Positions 43,822 to 56,650 of a stretch of DNA of 64,000 nt are shown here, piece after piece. Each line of letters opens with the position of its first letter. Position 1 is the first letter of the stretch. The stretch is from Acanthosoma haemorrhoidale (lineage: Eukaryota > Arthropoda > Insecta > Hemiptera > Acanthosomatidae): assembly GCA_930367205.1 (NCBI GenBank), contig OV884009.1, positions 40,185,841-40,249,840 of the forward strand, written 5' to 3'. The notes under the pieces are model-generated. The model saw only the letters and a list, made by a program, of their open reading frames with translations. It was not told where the DNA came from and did no database searches. The translations under genes and the position numbers were made by a program.

Positions 43822-44925
43822 ATTTAATGTTTTTATTACATATGGTTCATAACATTAGTTACACTCTCACCTACTTGTCTTCTAGCATGAGGACATTCTA
43901 ACTACGTAATGGTCTGACTATACTTTTTTTTTAATTATTAATTACTTTTTTTTATAATTGATAGCCGGATGGTAATTGCAAGGTTTTAATAACACAACAG
44001 TTAACGGTTATTATACAAAAACCAAGATTTTTATAACCAAAGGTTTGTCAGCTTTCCCATCCGGAACTTAGGTACGCCAGTAACTGGCCTATATTCATTT
44101 GTCATAATTAGATCTCGATGAGGTTGTTCGGTGAACATAATTAAAGTGGTGGCAGAGTGCTAATGAAAAACAGAAGGCTATAGAAATCAGCGAGCGTTCC
44201 AGTCAACGAATCTACCCCTGCAGAATAATGGAATATAAATTGTGCTACTTGTTTGAGTCGTCGTCGATTTTTCTACTCGCATTGTGAATTCTAGTGCCTA
44301 GTTATGTAAGTTGGATAAGTAATCAAGAATTGTAATGATGAAAAACCACGCACTTTCTTTCCTTTCTTGGTCATTAAAAAAATTAAATAAAGCATTATGC
44401 CAAAACAAATTTTTGTGAACCGAAAAAAGGGAATATATATTTTCAATTTTTAATTAGTTCTTTGTTATAGAAATATACTGAGCTTTGTGATTCCGAAAAA
44501 GTATGCTGCTGCACTTTCCGTTCTCTCTTTATTTTTGACACAACGTGCAACAATAAGATTTCACTAAGCAAAAACTAAATTACAATTACGTTAAGACTAA
44601 ACGCTCTATTAAAATGAGGTTAAGTTAATCCTTGAATTATTATTCTCGATTCATTGATCTTTATTTTGTTTTGTTTATTTCATTTTCAATTAGAGTTTAT
44701 GATACTATCGGAAGTATTTTTTATTCCTTGCTCTCGCTAATCTTTTAATTTTAAATTGTCTTTGAAAAATGTATTTCTTGATTTTTTTCTATCGTATCTT
44801 TTATCAAATTTCAATATATCATATCAAATTTTTGAAATGTTTATAAAGATAATATCTTTGAAAAAAAATTAAGTTTTTTTTTTTAATAAGGAAGACTATA
44901 GTTTTCTTATTTTTACAGTATTTCT
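43822..44925. other. Anonymous AT-rich sequence
   Basis: No gene or recognisable repeat. Confidence 0.5.
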
Positions 44926-44928
44926 ACG

Positions 44929-44953
44929 TTTCGCCTTATTCAGGCATCCTCAG
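44929..44953 (-). ncRNA. Hammerhead-ribozyme-like core, copy 2
   Basis: The minus strand reads CTGAGGA (44953-44947), GCC-TGAATAA-GGC as a 3-bp stem II, then GAAAC (44932-44928). As at 39.08 kb, TATTTTTACA lies just beyond (plus-strand 44908-44917), suggesting that both come from one repeat family. No Penelope reverse transcriptase or GIY-YIG domain was seen nearby. Confidence 0.45.
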
Positions 44954-44959
44954 CACTAA

Positions 44960-46377
44960 AAATCTGGATAAATTACAAGTAAAACATCTTATAAATATGT
45001 AATTTAAACTTTCTGTTTTTTTAAATATATAAAAAAAATAATAAATAATAAAATTGGTAACAATCCAACGAAAAAAACAACAAAGACCTGTGTAGTAATA
45101 CTATGTCGTGGCTTGTCTCTAAGAATAGTAATATTTTTATGTTGATTACATGATTATTAACATTTGTTAATATTGAAAGCCATACTTTCTATAAATGTAA
45201 AAGATCTTGAAAAAAAATGGCACGGTACCTATACACTTAAAATTTAAGCTCTAACTATAAATTATAAGAGTTAACTATTTCATTTGTCCCCTGATTTTTA
45301 AACTTATTTAAGTTTCTTATCGTTTATTAAAGCACTATTATTGCATTGATCCTTGTAGTATGTTCAATCTGGAAGCAGTTGATTCACCTGCCAATAAACG
45401 TTCGCCAAGTGAAACCGCTAACGGCAGAAGTTGCAATGTTACGCCAATTCGACGAAGCCTTTGAGACAAACTAGCTCTGGAGCAGTTCGGTCCCTTAGTT
45501 CATTGGAAAGGGGGTGAAAGGGGGGGGGGTTATTTGGAGGCCAAAGTCAACGGAATAATCGATACGCGAGCGGCTAGATCACTCCGCCTGTCGAATTAGT
45601 TCCGGCCCATGGAATCGAATCAGCTTGAATACGCTTCAGCTCGGCCTTAATCACGGCTTTTATCAGTCCGAGAACATTTTCCGATTGGTCAATGAGTTAC
45701 AAAGTTCTTGGTAAACTTTTCCTTTTGCAACCCGTCATTAGTGGGTTTTTTTAGTTGGGCGTAGAGCTGGTAGACCCGAAACATACATATTTAACAATAT
45801 TCAGAGATGAGTAACGTAATTTAATTTATTACATTTAAATTAAAGCTACTGGATATCTTTTGAATAAAATTTAGCCTTGAAATTAGATATTTTTAGTGAA
45901 TCAGTTCAGGTTAATTAACAAAAGATGTTTTGAGTTTTTTTTGGGAAGTTTCCTCAAATTATGTATTTCAGTATCCGGTTCTCGAAACTACAAAAACATA
46001 AAAAGCTAATGATGTGTAAAAAAAATTATAAGTCAAAATAATTCTACGTCTTTCATAGAATATTAAAAGTTTACTACATCCTCCTCTTGTCATTTTGTAA
46101 TATTATATTTTAACATGCTCATTTACGCTTTTTATAAATTTAATTTTGTTGTTATCAGCCCCTGATGCAGAAATTCATAGTAAAAGTAAGCACGTATGAT
46201 GAAAATCAAGTATCTTTTTTTCATCAACCTAGGCTATTTTCTAAGAAATCAACACCCACTCATGATCCAAAATAGTTATTAAACCTTACTGATCATTAAT
46301 AATAGCTTTAAAAAAAATCAACAATTATTAGTTTCATGTTGTGTTATCGTATTTAATATCCTTAATTTTATTTTTGT
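44960..46377. other. Anonymous sequence with a GC-richer patch
   Basis: The patch at about 45360-45720 contains a G10 run (about 45520) and several palindromic hexamers; no gene recognised. Confidence 0.45.
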
Positions 46378-46685
46378 GGGAGTCTCCAATCATGTCCTGA
46401 GCGTATGTGGCTCTTGGTCAGCCTCTGCCGGCTTTTATCCAATGACGCGGCTGACGTAGGAGCGTGGGGGACTTCCCAAAACTTCGCTTCCTCCTTCGCA
46501 CGCGAGGGAGGTGACAACCATGTGGACTTGGGGGGCCTCTGGGATGTTTGTAAATATTGTATGAATGAGACAGTGAATGGTGAATTGTAAATATGGTATG
46601 AATGAGAAAATTTATCTCAATTACTTATTGCCTAATAAGGCAGATTGTATTTTTAGCACTATAAAGAAGTTATAGTTTAGTGATA
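46378..46685 (+). mobile_element. Jockey-family 3' UTR copy
   Basis: It has the complete 3' UTR: CAATCATGTCCTGAGCG, the GACGCGGCTGACGTAGGAGC block, GCGAGGGAGGTGACAACCA, TTTGTAAATATTGTATGAATGA and TTGCCTAATAAGGCAGATTG, with a tail ending CTATAAAG. It is 5'-truncated just upstream of the UTR and carries the ~165 bp that the full-length copy lacks. Confidence 0.85.
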
Positions 46686-48225
46686 GTGATTGCATTTTTA
46701 ACGTAACTAGGTCCTGAGCAAGCAGTGGATACTGGCTGGTTAGTTACATGATACTTATCGTCTCATTAAAGCGTAAATTAGCAGTTCTGTCCCCTTGAAC
46801 GGACTCGTTTACTTTAATTAACTACCCATTCGAATAAGTTCAGTTGTATGAACTCGTCGTTCTAGTAAATCAGTCTGTTATTCAAACGAATTCGATTTTG
46901 TCAACTCGGCTCATTCACTTAAATGGAGTCGGAACTCCATGTCATTCACTTAAATAAACGACTCTCATAAAACTTCAATTTGATTTACGAATGTACTTTT
47001 ATAGTATTGGTACCGCGGTACATACTCCATTCATAGTATATGGAAGAGGTGACCGAAAGGAAGAAATTGTGGCAACCGCAGTTGGCAGTTTAGTCCCGTC
47101 ACGCATAGCAGTACTATTCAAATGCATGACCACATGGAAATGTGCTCCGTTGAGGTCGCCTTGATAAAAACGTCCGGATCATGGGACGTCAGGCCTATGT
47201 GCTATCTTGTGACTCCGAAAATTTGCAAATTGAAGTTATTAAGAGCAGGAACGTAAACATAATACATTATGTACCTGACAGAAATTGAAGATCGAATAAT
47301 TACTTATATGCTATTACACGAAAAACGCAACGTGCTTGAGCAATGCCTTCCCAAAGGATTCTCGATTTATTTGAGTCCAAGAGGAACTTTTTCTTCCATC
47401 AAAACTGTTCTCTACTTCTTGTAGAGACGTTTTCTGCTGCCATACGTTTACGGTTGTGTGTAGTATTAAGTCTCATATACAAGACATGAAAACATAAAAA
47501 TACAATGCTCCTTCAAAGTGATCAATACCTTGTGGTATTGCCCCCCAGCCCGGTGGCACGCCAGGTCCACATGTCAGGCAGAAATATCTGGGATAAAAAT
47601 TCCTCTACCTATTATATATAATTAAAACGAATATATTTACATGAGAGATCCCAGTTTTTTTCAAAGTGCTCAGTAATGTTAAAAGTTATCTAGACGAGAT
47701 GGGCTTCATTTATGTTTGATTCACTTCCAGCTAATTAATTAAAAAAAAAACTGATTATTTCAAGGAATGGAACATTTCAGATCGAATAAATATTTTTGTA
47801 GCATTCGTGTTGGGTACAGGCAGACGAAATACGACGCCCTTAATCAAATTAATATTTAATTTTTATTTTTAAACGTCCATGCATTTAATATTCATGCCAA
47901 TATCTCTGACGTAATGTGCTTTTAATAAAAATATATTTGAAATTGTATAACGTTCGTCGCTTTAGGCCATAGATTGGAGTCTAGGGCGAAGTTAAAAATA
48001 AACAGGCTGGAAGTATTAGATAAGCCAAAGTGCGGTGGAGGGGGTGGAAGGTAGAGGTGGGAAGTTGCCTTCCCTGTGGAAAAATAAATATATTAAACCC
48101 TATCCATAGGTCATTGTTACTCCTCGGAATGGATCAATTTCAGCAGAGGGGCAGATCCCGTATCTGGTGGAATCATAGGACGATTTTTTTAAATCATATC
48201 ACAGATAATTCAACAAAAAATTGCT
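46686..48225. other. Anonymous sequence
   Basis: Around 46790-46975 a degenerate motif (GAACGGACTCGTT, GAACTCGTCGTT, CATTCACTTAAAT twice, with ATGGAGT-CGGA-ACTCCAT) resembles subterminal repeats of small DNA transposons. Nothing else stands out. Confidence 0.4.
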
Positions 48226-48229
48226 GGAA

Positions 48230-48880
48230 CAAGGAACCAAAATTACCTTTTACTTTACAAGAAAAATGGGCCTGCTATCCTTCTTCGCTTAACAAGACAA
48301 TCTTGTATATTATCACGAGATTAGTGGAATCCTGGAAAAAATGGGTCTTCCTGACTATTTTCCAGATGATTGGTGCCTATTTATGGACACCTCAAAGCGA
48401 AGTTTGAAATTTGTCAAGTATAAAGTATAATGAACATCAATGAGTGATTTGTGTGACTTAAAAATGGTGAACTTTCTCCTTGGACAGTGGCCACACCAAA
48501 TATCCTTACTTCTTGTGCCTCTGGGATATCAGAGACAAAAGACACACTAGGTTAGAACATAGTGGCATAAGAGACAAAACTTGTGACCCACAAATAAGCC
48601 AACTCATTAAGGGTCCTGCCTTCGTAAATTTGATGATAGAGGCTGATCGAAAAAGCATGGAGTTCATTTGTTTCAGTTGTCAGATTTTTTTTTTTGGACA
48701 AATGCAAAGATACGTAGTTGAGGAACAAGTTGAAAGATTTTACCAGGAGATTAAAATGATGGAATACCAACAAAGCTGGGATACACACGTGATAGCAGAT
48801 TACTGCTGAAGTTTAAAAAGGGACTGTTCCAAAATGCATTCAAAAATGTTACGGAAAAGAAGGTTTCAAAGTGTTCAGTG
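48230..48880 (+). pseudogene. Decayed gene of a second hypothetical family
   Basis: Successive frames read FPDDWCLFMDTSKRSLKFV (around 48355-48410), DLKMVNFLLGQ (48457-48490), GHTKYPYFLCLWDIRDKRHT (48483-48550), then LIKG...MIEADRK and VVEEQVERFYQEIKMMEYQQ...HVIADYC (to 48806), stop, SLKRD. From memory these are the ordered motifs of a repeated arthropod protein (WRLFIDSSKRSLK, KYPCFLCLWDSR, SEEQGERFHQDI, ADYCWCLKRD) sometimes listed as Cc8L18.2-like; I could not verify that name. Several frameshifts and an in-frame stop show it is dead. Long inverted repeats like those at 19.7 kb were not seen. Confidence 0.7.
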
Positions 48881-48889
48881 ACTAGTTGG

Positions 48890-50435
48890 TTTCATCGATG
48901 ACTTTTTCCTCCACCTTTGTATATAATAATAAAATTTCCGCGTTTAGTTTTTTTTATTTGATCCATGGATTTAACTTAAAATAGTGTAACGCATGTAACT
49001 AAAATGTCATATCTTAAAAATTTGAGCTCCTGGGCAAAAATTAAAGCAATATTTAAATTCAGGGCATCAAAACACTGTTGGCCTGTTTTATTATTATATA
49101 GAAAAAGGTGATTTGATTCATTCACCAAGATGGTTGTGCAAATAAAACTTCATTTCATCAAATAGTTTTTTTTCATAACTATCACGTCCTCCCTTTATAT
49201 ATTTCCAAATATACAATTTAGCTCATAATTGTTTTAGAAGCTTTTGGTTGGAATTTGTAAATTTTTTAATGTAATGTGGGATGAAATTCATTTACAGGAA
49301 ATATGGAAATAACACGGGCCAAGTTCGCTAACTCTTAAAATTCCATTTAAGAGTTTAAGTCATGATTTTCCCCTGTGTGTATGAACACATCCAAAACGCA
49401 AAACGTAATATAAAACATATTCCCAAAAGTAAAGTTTATAAAGCCAACGTTGGGATTTGGTATTTAATGTCATTCCAGCAGATTTCATTTAGTTTTGTAT
49501 TAATGTTTCATTTATTTACATTTCGTTTGCTAAATAGACCATTATTAGTGACATTGATGATTAAAACAGAACAAAAAGAAGCTTTTTGTAAAATAAAAAC
49601 AGACTGTGCCGCACATTTTTCTCTATATCATTTGTTTACTTACTATATACTTTCTACATTTTATATTTCCTAATGACCTCCTGAAAACATCATTCAATTC
49701 AAATACCTAATTACTTATCTATCTAATGACATTTAATACAACAATCTAATGATTGTTGTTCATGAATCAAAGATTAATCTATTCAAAACGTAATGGAACA
49801 TAAAATTTATTACACATAACTTTTCAAAAATGAAATTGTTTATGTAAAAATGAACGTAATACCTACAGAATAAATGTACAAAATAATTTTATACAACTGA
49901 ATTAAAATGAGCTCTTAAGGCTTAAGCTTTACTGCCTATTAAATTCTGAAGGAATTCATTTAAAATTGAAAAGGTACTGATTAGTTTATCTTTTTAGTAC
50001 ACGTATAGAGTTTCTGTTTACTGTTGTTATTTGATACCTTAATTATTGTTCATTGGGAGCACCTTAAGTAGCGGGGTCGTTTGATATTTCCTTTCATATG
50101 TCCATAGAAATCCTTTTCCTTTGTGGAGTTTCCTCACTGAATCCTTGCTATGCCTTTAATATAATTGTTCCACGAACACACTAACTTATTATTACCACTT
50201 GACTTAACTCATAACTTCTTTATACTTATCAAATTAAATAACTGTTCAACATAGATATGGGAACCAGCCTCCTCTTTTCTGGGATAGACGTAGACTAAAC
50301 ATCTACTCATCTCGATGTCTTCAGAGCATCTTTGTATCCCCATTCTATTGGCTGAAAGAAAGATCGCATGTCTATTCCTGGATATGATTGGCGGGCGCGG
50401 TGATCCGATGCGTGTAAAGGCACGTGGAGTTCAAT
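48890..50435. other. Anonymous AT-rich sequence
   Basis: The 103-codon frame at 49362-49673 is unsupported. Nothing else is visible. Confidence 0.5.
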
Positions 50436-50439
50436 AGGA

Positions 50440-51085
50440 TATGTTTTCCCGATAACAAAGTACTGACCTGTATCGCCTACTTTTTTTATGGATAGTCTTA
50501 TTTTATGCAAGGAAAAATGACATTGACTGACGAATAAACCACTTGGAATCTCCAAATCACGACTGAAGCTTCAAAACAGGATTTAATAAATGCCAATTGA
50601 CTAAAAATGTCACTTTGAAGTGGTTCAATATTGTTACGTTTCAATAAACTCGATATTGAATCAGAATGCTTTAATAACGGAAATGTTTTGCCGATAACAA
50701 AATACTGACTGTCTAGGATTCTAAATTGTAAAGTTTCATAACATGAAGTGATGTTAATATTGCATCCTTAACAGACATACTCTCTTTAAAAGAAATTCAG
50801 TAGACATGATGGAAAACAACTATTTTTATTGCCTCGAAACTACCTTTAGTTGAAATTTTCCTAGCATTGCCTACTTTTTTTTGTATAGTTTCATTTTATG
50901 CGAAGTGTAATGACGTTGACTGACGAATAAACCACTTGCAAACTCGAAATCACGATTGGAGCTTCGATAAAGGATTTAATAAACGACAATTGACTAAAAA
51001 TGTCGCTTTGAAGTGGTTCAATATTGCCATGTTTTAATAAACTCGATATTGAATCAGAATGCTTTAATAACGGAATTATTTCCTA
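50440..51085 (+). repeat. Direct duplication of a ~215-bp unit
   Basis: Segments 50473-50687 and 50870-51080 align throughout. Shared words include GACTGACGAATAAACCACTT, CAATTGACTAAAAATGTC, CTTTGAAGTGGTTCAATATTG and ATAAACTCGATATTGAATCA (read in 20-base steps). A second element, TT(C/G)CCGATAACAAA(G/A)TACTGAC, occurs at about 50445 and 50690. The unit is non-coding; origin unknown. Confidence 0.88.
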
Positions 51086-51089
51086 CCAT

Positions 51090-52900
51090 TGCCAAAGGGT
51101 AATTGCAGGAAGAATGCCATTATTCTGTTCCTATACGGTTTTTAAAGCACCACAGGCCCTCTGTAAACACATAACTATGACTTAACGTAATTTTACAAAT
51201 AAATAGCTATGAATGTAATATCTTTATGGTTATTGAAATCCTGAATATACCTAGCTAGTTTCGATGCGATAAAAAACTTAAAATTTTACTTAATATCTTA
51301 TGCAAAGAGAATAATATTCATAGATATGTTTTGTTGTTGTTTTTTTCAATATTTTAACAAATAAAGTAATTTTATTCATTTCCAGGACACAAAATGTGTT
51401 TATATCCATCGATCAGCTATTTTTCAATTTGAGTAGAATTGTAATGTTGCAACATTATGTTTTATTAAATTTTTCTTTGGAATAAACATAACAAGGAATT
51501 ACTTGTTATTGAACATGTTGCTGACATATCCTAGACATTAAAATCTTAATGGTCATTTATTCAACTTCTATTATACATTCAGTTAAAACTTAAAAATCAA
51601 ATTATAAATGTTATAGTATATTTACTTGAATAGAATTATGACAATGTATGATGAAATAAACAATTCAATTGAATCGTCACTCTTAACTAATCATATTTTA
51701 TCATTTTTTTTAGGTAAGCGTTTTCCTCTTTTTAAATTTCGTCCTTCTAGAAACGTCACAAGGTAAGTTATTTTAAGTTCAATAGATGCATAGCTAAGGT
51801 AAAATAGAAAAAAAATATTGAACACAGGCGTAAATATAAAAGTAATAAATATACTTTTATAGCTTATTGCTAATATACTTGGGAGCATTTGCTATATTTT
51901 ACGGAATAAAATTGTTTTTGATTAAGCACTTTCGTTGAGTATACTCTTTGAGCCCAGCGTACATCATATTATTATGCAATAATAAACAATAGTGCATATC
52001 ATATTACAAATTAATCAAACTGAACTAAACTATCAAAGAAAACTAAATCATTAAATCCGAACTGAATGAAATTTTAACCATCCTATATCTAGTTGTCTTA
52101 TTGTTTTATTCGAAATTGTCAGTACTTAATAAGTTTTTGGAATACTTAATAGTTGAACCCCTTTTTCACTGTTTGGCCGTTTAAGCATAACATTTCAAAT
52201 AGGATACTAAGAATAGCAGACACGAGGAATAATTTATTTCCGTTCTTTAAATAGTTATTATTTCAGGTATAATATATTTAATTATAATATATTTAGGTCA
52301 AACTTGAGCTTTTTGTATATTACGTGAAATTTTTCTTTGATTTAACATTTTTTTTTTTTACTTTATAGCATTCCCTTTAAAAATCACTCAGTAGTTTCCT
52401 CAACATAACAAAATTAGCAATAAACCACTCCTTAAATGCTTCTTATGTTTTATTAATTCCTGATGCCAATATAATCTATTGCTAATAATTAATTACTTGA
52501 TAATTAACTCGGCAATCTGTTGTCCACCACTGAAAACCCCAAGCTAATGTACAAAATGTACCTACATTTCAATGAAAATTCTAAACTTATAACCTTAATA
52601 ATTAAATAAATGGGAAATTGTACTGAATTTTCTTCCAAACTTTGATCCACAAAAGAACCAAACTTAGTTTATATCAATAGTACAACAAGGTGAGCTCAAA
52701 TTAAGATAATCTTACTTGGTATTACTCTTTCATCATTTGTTATTTAGTTGGGGTTTCCAAAGTTTTCCCTGAACAATTGATAGTGTGCCACCACAACATT
52801 TTAATGACTGGTATATACATAAAAATGTTTATATTGTATTTAAAAATTAATAGATATTTTGTTATTATTAATATTATTATTGATGTTCGAAACCATATTT
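51090..52900. other. Anonymous AT-rich sequence
   Basis: No gene or recognisable repeat. Confidence 0.5.
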
Positions 52901-52902
52901 AC

Positions 52903-53145
52903 TGTTACGTACGGGGTCCGGGGCTTGGGTGGAATCATGCGTTCTTGTACATCGAAATATGCTGCAAGAGCGCTGACCCGAGCCCTCTCTTCACCTGTTG
53001 TTCTTCTGTTTAATATATAAGTCCAGTTCAATATTCGAAAACCGATTCAACTCTCCACGTGTCTGTGGTCTGCATTCAGTTATTCTTATCTCTGACGCGA
53101 TTTCGTCCCTGTGTCCTTTGTCCGGTCGACAACAATGAAATAAAA
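52903..53145 (+). repeat. Possible small LTR or LTR fragment
   Basis: TGTTACGTACGGGG opens a GC-richer segment that has a TATATAAG box near 53013, a GTCGACAACA end near 53134 and AATAAAATAC just after. The opening resembles arthropod Gypsy LTRs. No matching target duplication was found, so the end and even the identity are uncertain. Confidence 0.3.
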
Positions 53146-53760
53146 TACTAGCTTCCATGTGTTTTTTCTTTTCTTTTTTAACCCACCTACCTGCATGCTA
53201 CATCTACATTTAAGCACGTTCCGTTTTCCTAACATCCTCTGCCGTAAGCCGATAAAAGAACTGTGTTAATGTAGTCTATAAGCAGTCTGGAATCTGTTTT
53301 TCAAGAGATTACTATAGATCTGCATATAGACCTGCCAAGTTCAATTTTGAGAGGCCATATTCTTCTCAATTCCTTTGTCAAAACGGATGGCCCACAGGTC
53401 CCTTTGCTGATAGTTAAATCCAACTGGCAAGGCTTTTGGTGTTCGGACAATAAAATCCTATAGGCCCTTTGTTTTTGTTTGTGCCATTGTCTTAGCCTCT
53501 GGGATCGAAGTTGTACATAATGAATACAATAAAAAAAATTTTGGTCAATAATAGCAAGTATTTTTTCCTCATTCATTAAATAAATATTTAAAAATCTCAC
53601 ATGGTGCGTCCGACTACCGTATTGTTCTTTCACTTTTACACATATCGACATAATTGTCATTTAATTCGATTATAGAATAATAATACCTTTGTTAACCGAC
53701 ATAATCAAAGAGTAACCATTTATTTAACATAAAGTGGGTTCTTTTACAGTATCAGCCCCT
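53146..53760. other. Anonymous sequence
   Basis: A 119-codon minus-strand frame (53301-53660) has no recognisable domain. Confidence 0.4.
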
Positions 53761-53764
53761 GCTA

Positions 53765-54360
53765 AAATTTACAATTTACAGATAAATTATAAAAAAATAA
53801 AGATAAAAAAGAATATCTAATAAAAAATATACATATACACATAGCACGCCCAACTATATAAAATGAAATTAATGTAAACCTAAGCAATATAAAGAAAACT
53901 AAACTAGGACTACCTTGAAAAATGAAACATCTACATAAATACACATACACACTAATTCACAACAGAGTACTCACACATAAATACATATATACCTGGATAA
54001 ATATAATAATTAATAAATATAAACATTATATCAAACGTTAAAAAAATTAAATAAAAAATACACTATGTAGAAATGTATCACTTCATAATAGTAACCTACA
54101 CAATAAAATAATAATCATAAAAAATCAACGCTCTAACATTAATTACCACTTTATGTTACTGTTCATTCCTTTATGATAGCAAATAACTGAATAATCTTGT
54201 TTTGAACAGATTCTCTGAATGATCGTAGCGAATGGTAGGAGGAAGGGAGTCCCAGAAGGATATTGCGATTATGATGAATTGTGTACTGCAAATGTATGGG
54301 GGTAAAGTCATGGAATGGATTGTTGACAGCTGGTTTGGAGTAAAGTCTGCTTTGGTATTA
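53765..54360 (-). mobile_element. 3' end of a second LINE family (CR1/L2-like C-terminus)
   Basis: The minus strand at 54278-54171 encodes 35 codons ending in TAA with ISFWDSLPPTIRYDH...FKTRLFSYLLS. The W(N/D)SLP..IR...S..(L/F)K..L..YLL pattern is the typical end of ORF2 in many CR1/L2/RTE-like LINEs. Upstream, in another frame, NPFHDFTPIHLQYT fits the preceding block, so a frameshift is present. The AT-rich sequence down to about 53765, ending with A-rich runs on the minus strand, would be its 3' UTR. Confidence 0.6.
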
Positions 54361-55140
54361 GTTATTTTGTTATAAATGAAATTCAGTTAATAATTGAAGT
54401 AAATTGTTTTTTGTAAACAACCAACAATTCTTGAGAAGTTGGCAAACAAGAACTTTATTTAGGCTTTCTTTATAAATTATTTTAATTTTTGACATTCAGT
54501 TATTATTTTTATGATACAATAGACAGTTAGAGGTGTAATGTAGCATTCCTCATAGGGTTGGCCTGAAAAGGTTGAGAAAAACGTGCACGTTGGTACACCT
54601 TGCCTATTCTTTTCAAAAATAGATAATTATTTGTGATTTCTGCGGAATTGTTTTTATTGTGCTATCCCGACTCCATTTCCAGCTTTTTTTTCTTGATTTC
54701 TGACCAGTACAATTTTCTTTCTTGCCATTATAGTCTCAAATGAATATATATTCAGGGTGATTTGTTGGAATCAATTTTTTTTAGGATTGCTTTTCTTCTT
54801 AATTCTGCCATGGTTCATCCTTTCCTACTTTAAAAACGTTCCTATTCCAACACTTCACTATTGACATAAATGCTTATGTTTAAGATTTACTGTTCTCTCT
54901 GCGTAAAACCCCTAGAGCTACTGCCTTATAAAGAAGTAACCAATATTCATTTTTTAAAATATATTTTGGATCTATTTATAACTATTTATGTATACATTCC
55001 CTTGTTAGTAAGTTTGTAAATGTATTTTTTTAATTAATTTATATTATTTTTTTTCTGTGTGATGTATTGTTTCTTTTTTGTCAGCCATATTTAAATTTAT
55101 TATTTTTAGCTTATTATTAATCAAATGAGACATAGACCCA
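54361..55140. other. Anonymous AT-rich sequence
   Basis: No gene or recognisable repeat. Confidence 0.5.
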
Positions 55141-55149
55141 CAAGTAGTT

Positions 55150-55500
55150 ACAAAACCAGAGTTGAGCCACAGATTTGGGAGCAAGAAGACACAGAGCGAG
55201 GAGATTAAAAGCCAGGTTTAAGGCTTGTTAGGATAGGCTAAGCCTGCCACATCTCTTTCTCGATACTGTCAATCTTGACATCGAGCAGAACTTAATGTCC
55301 TTTTCATATCATACTTAGTTCATGCCGGCACCGACGTGTACGAGATTATTACCTTTTAAACTCTTAGAGAATATACTTAGAATTATTTATAAGACAGTTT
55401 CTTTTCGATTTCTTATAAAGTGTTTTTAACAGGAGACTGTTAAACAGAAAAAAAAGATATGAGATGATCATAGTCCGAGTAATTATCATGTTTTTGTATT
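55150..55500 (+). repeat. Left long inverted repeat of the PolB element
   Basis: Aligns in inverse orientation with 57285-57650 over about 340 bp with gaps. Confidence 0.7.
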
Positions 55501-55751
55501 AGATCGTTAAAAACTTATCTTTAGAAGGCCTTCTATCTTTAGATATGTTTCATTTATTCTGCCAAAAAAGCTCATATAAGTGTTTTTCTGGTTGGCAATT
55601 TAATTTTTATCATTTATGAATTAATACATATGGGGGGACGTATTAATAAGTGATTTGTCATTATCTTTAAATTATTTACAATGGTATATAAGCTGTAAGC
55701 TAAAATTTATATCTAACAACAAAGCATATTTTAGTTTTACAACCTTCGAAC

Positions 55752-56183
55752 TTAACGCTGAAACTGATAGCCGTACAAACCTAAGAATGGGATAATAAAA
55801 TAGGAGTTATAGCCTTGTAAATTATGCATGAAACCTGGGATAAAATCAGGCTTCTTAGCTCTTAAATTGCAAGGGTTATGAGCTGGTCCAAAGAATTTTC
55901 CCATGAGGTGACAGTGATGACGTACCTGATCCATAACACTTAAATAATGTTGACTAAATATACATGCTTTACTCGAAGAGAATATCAAATTTTCCTCTTT
56001 GTTCATTTCGTTCAAAGGAATAGAAATATTATAAATTTCAGCTAGTTTTAAAACTAGAAATTTTATTTCCTCCATAAAAATTGGTATACAATTTTCTACC
56101 GTGTAGACATATGGTTTTAAATAAAAAATATCCGACCACCAAAAATGAAAAGGAAAAGGCATAATGTTGATGTATCGCTTCAC
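55752..56183 (-). pseudogene. DNA polymerase B (protein-primed) fragment
   Basis: The 143-codon frame contains, in order, a degraded exonuclease-I region (PFPFHF...SDIFYLKP, where the family has YADFE..LKP), a Cys-containing linker (SSSKACIF), and the strong block DQVRHHCHLMGKFFGPAHNP-CNL followed by FIPGFMHNLQGYNSYFII. The family pattern is kVRDHcH.tGkyrGaAHn.CNl....fIPv..HNL.gYDsh.. in PolB of Polintons and related elements. The catalytic Glu of exonuclease I is replaced by Phe, the first zinc Cys pair is incomplete, and the palm domain is absent, so the fragment is not functional. Confidence 0.78.
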
Positions 56184-56650
56184 TCTTTTAATTTAATTTA
56201 ATTTTATCTTCTGTTCGAAAATCAGATTGAATTGCTTTATGATTAAGGTGAAACAGTTCCGATTCCTCATAGATAAGACATTCTATACAGTGTTCATTAC
56301 CATACTCCATTCTCCTCCAGAGAGAAAGAGATAGAGGGAGGGAGAGAGGGAAGGAGGAAGATTAAACGTTTCTGGAGTAAAAATATCTATTTCGTCTAGT
56401 ATCTGGGCAATTTATTAACACGAAAATAATATATTCAATGATCTATAATAGACAGAGATTGCTATATGCTGTAGTCATAATACATATCTTAAGGGATTAT
56501 CGTTTAAGACCGAGGAATTTATTAAGCTAACAAAGAATAAGAGATATAAGAGATCTTTATCAATTATCGAAGATTACATTTTGCTGAAGTTGATTACAAA
56601 TCTAAAGGAAACATCGTTTAATACAGGATAACTCTTTAAGAAATACTCAT

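Noticed and set aside
53301..53660. 119-codon minus-strand frame as a gene
   Set aside because: No motif; amino-acid makeup looks random.
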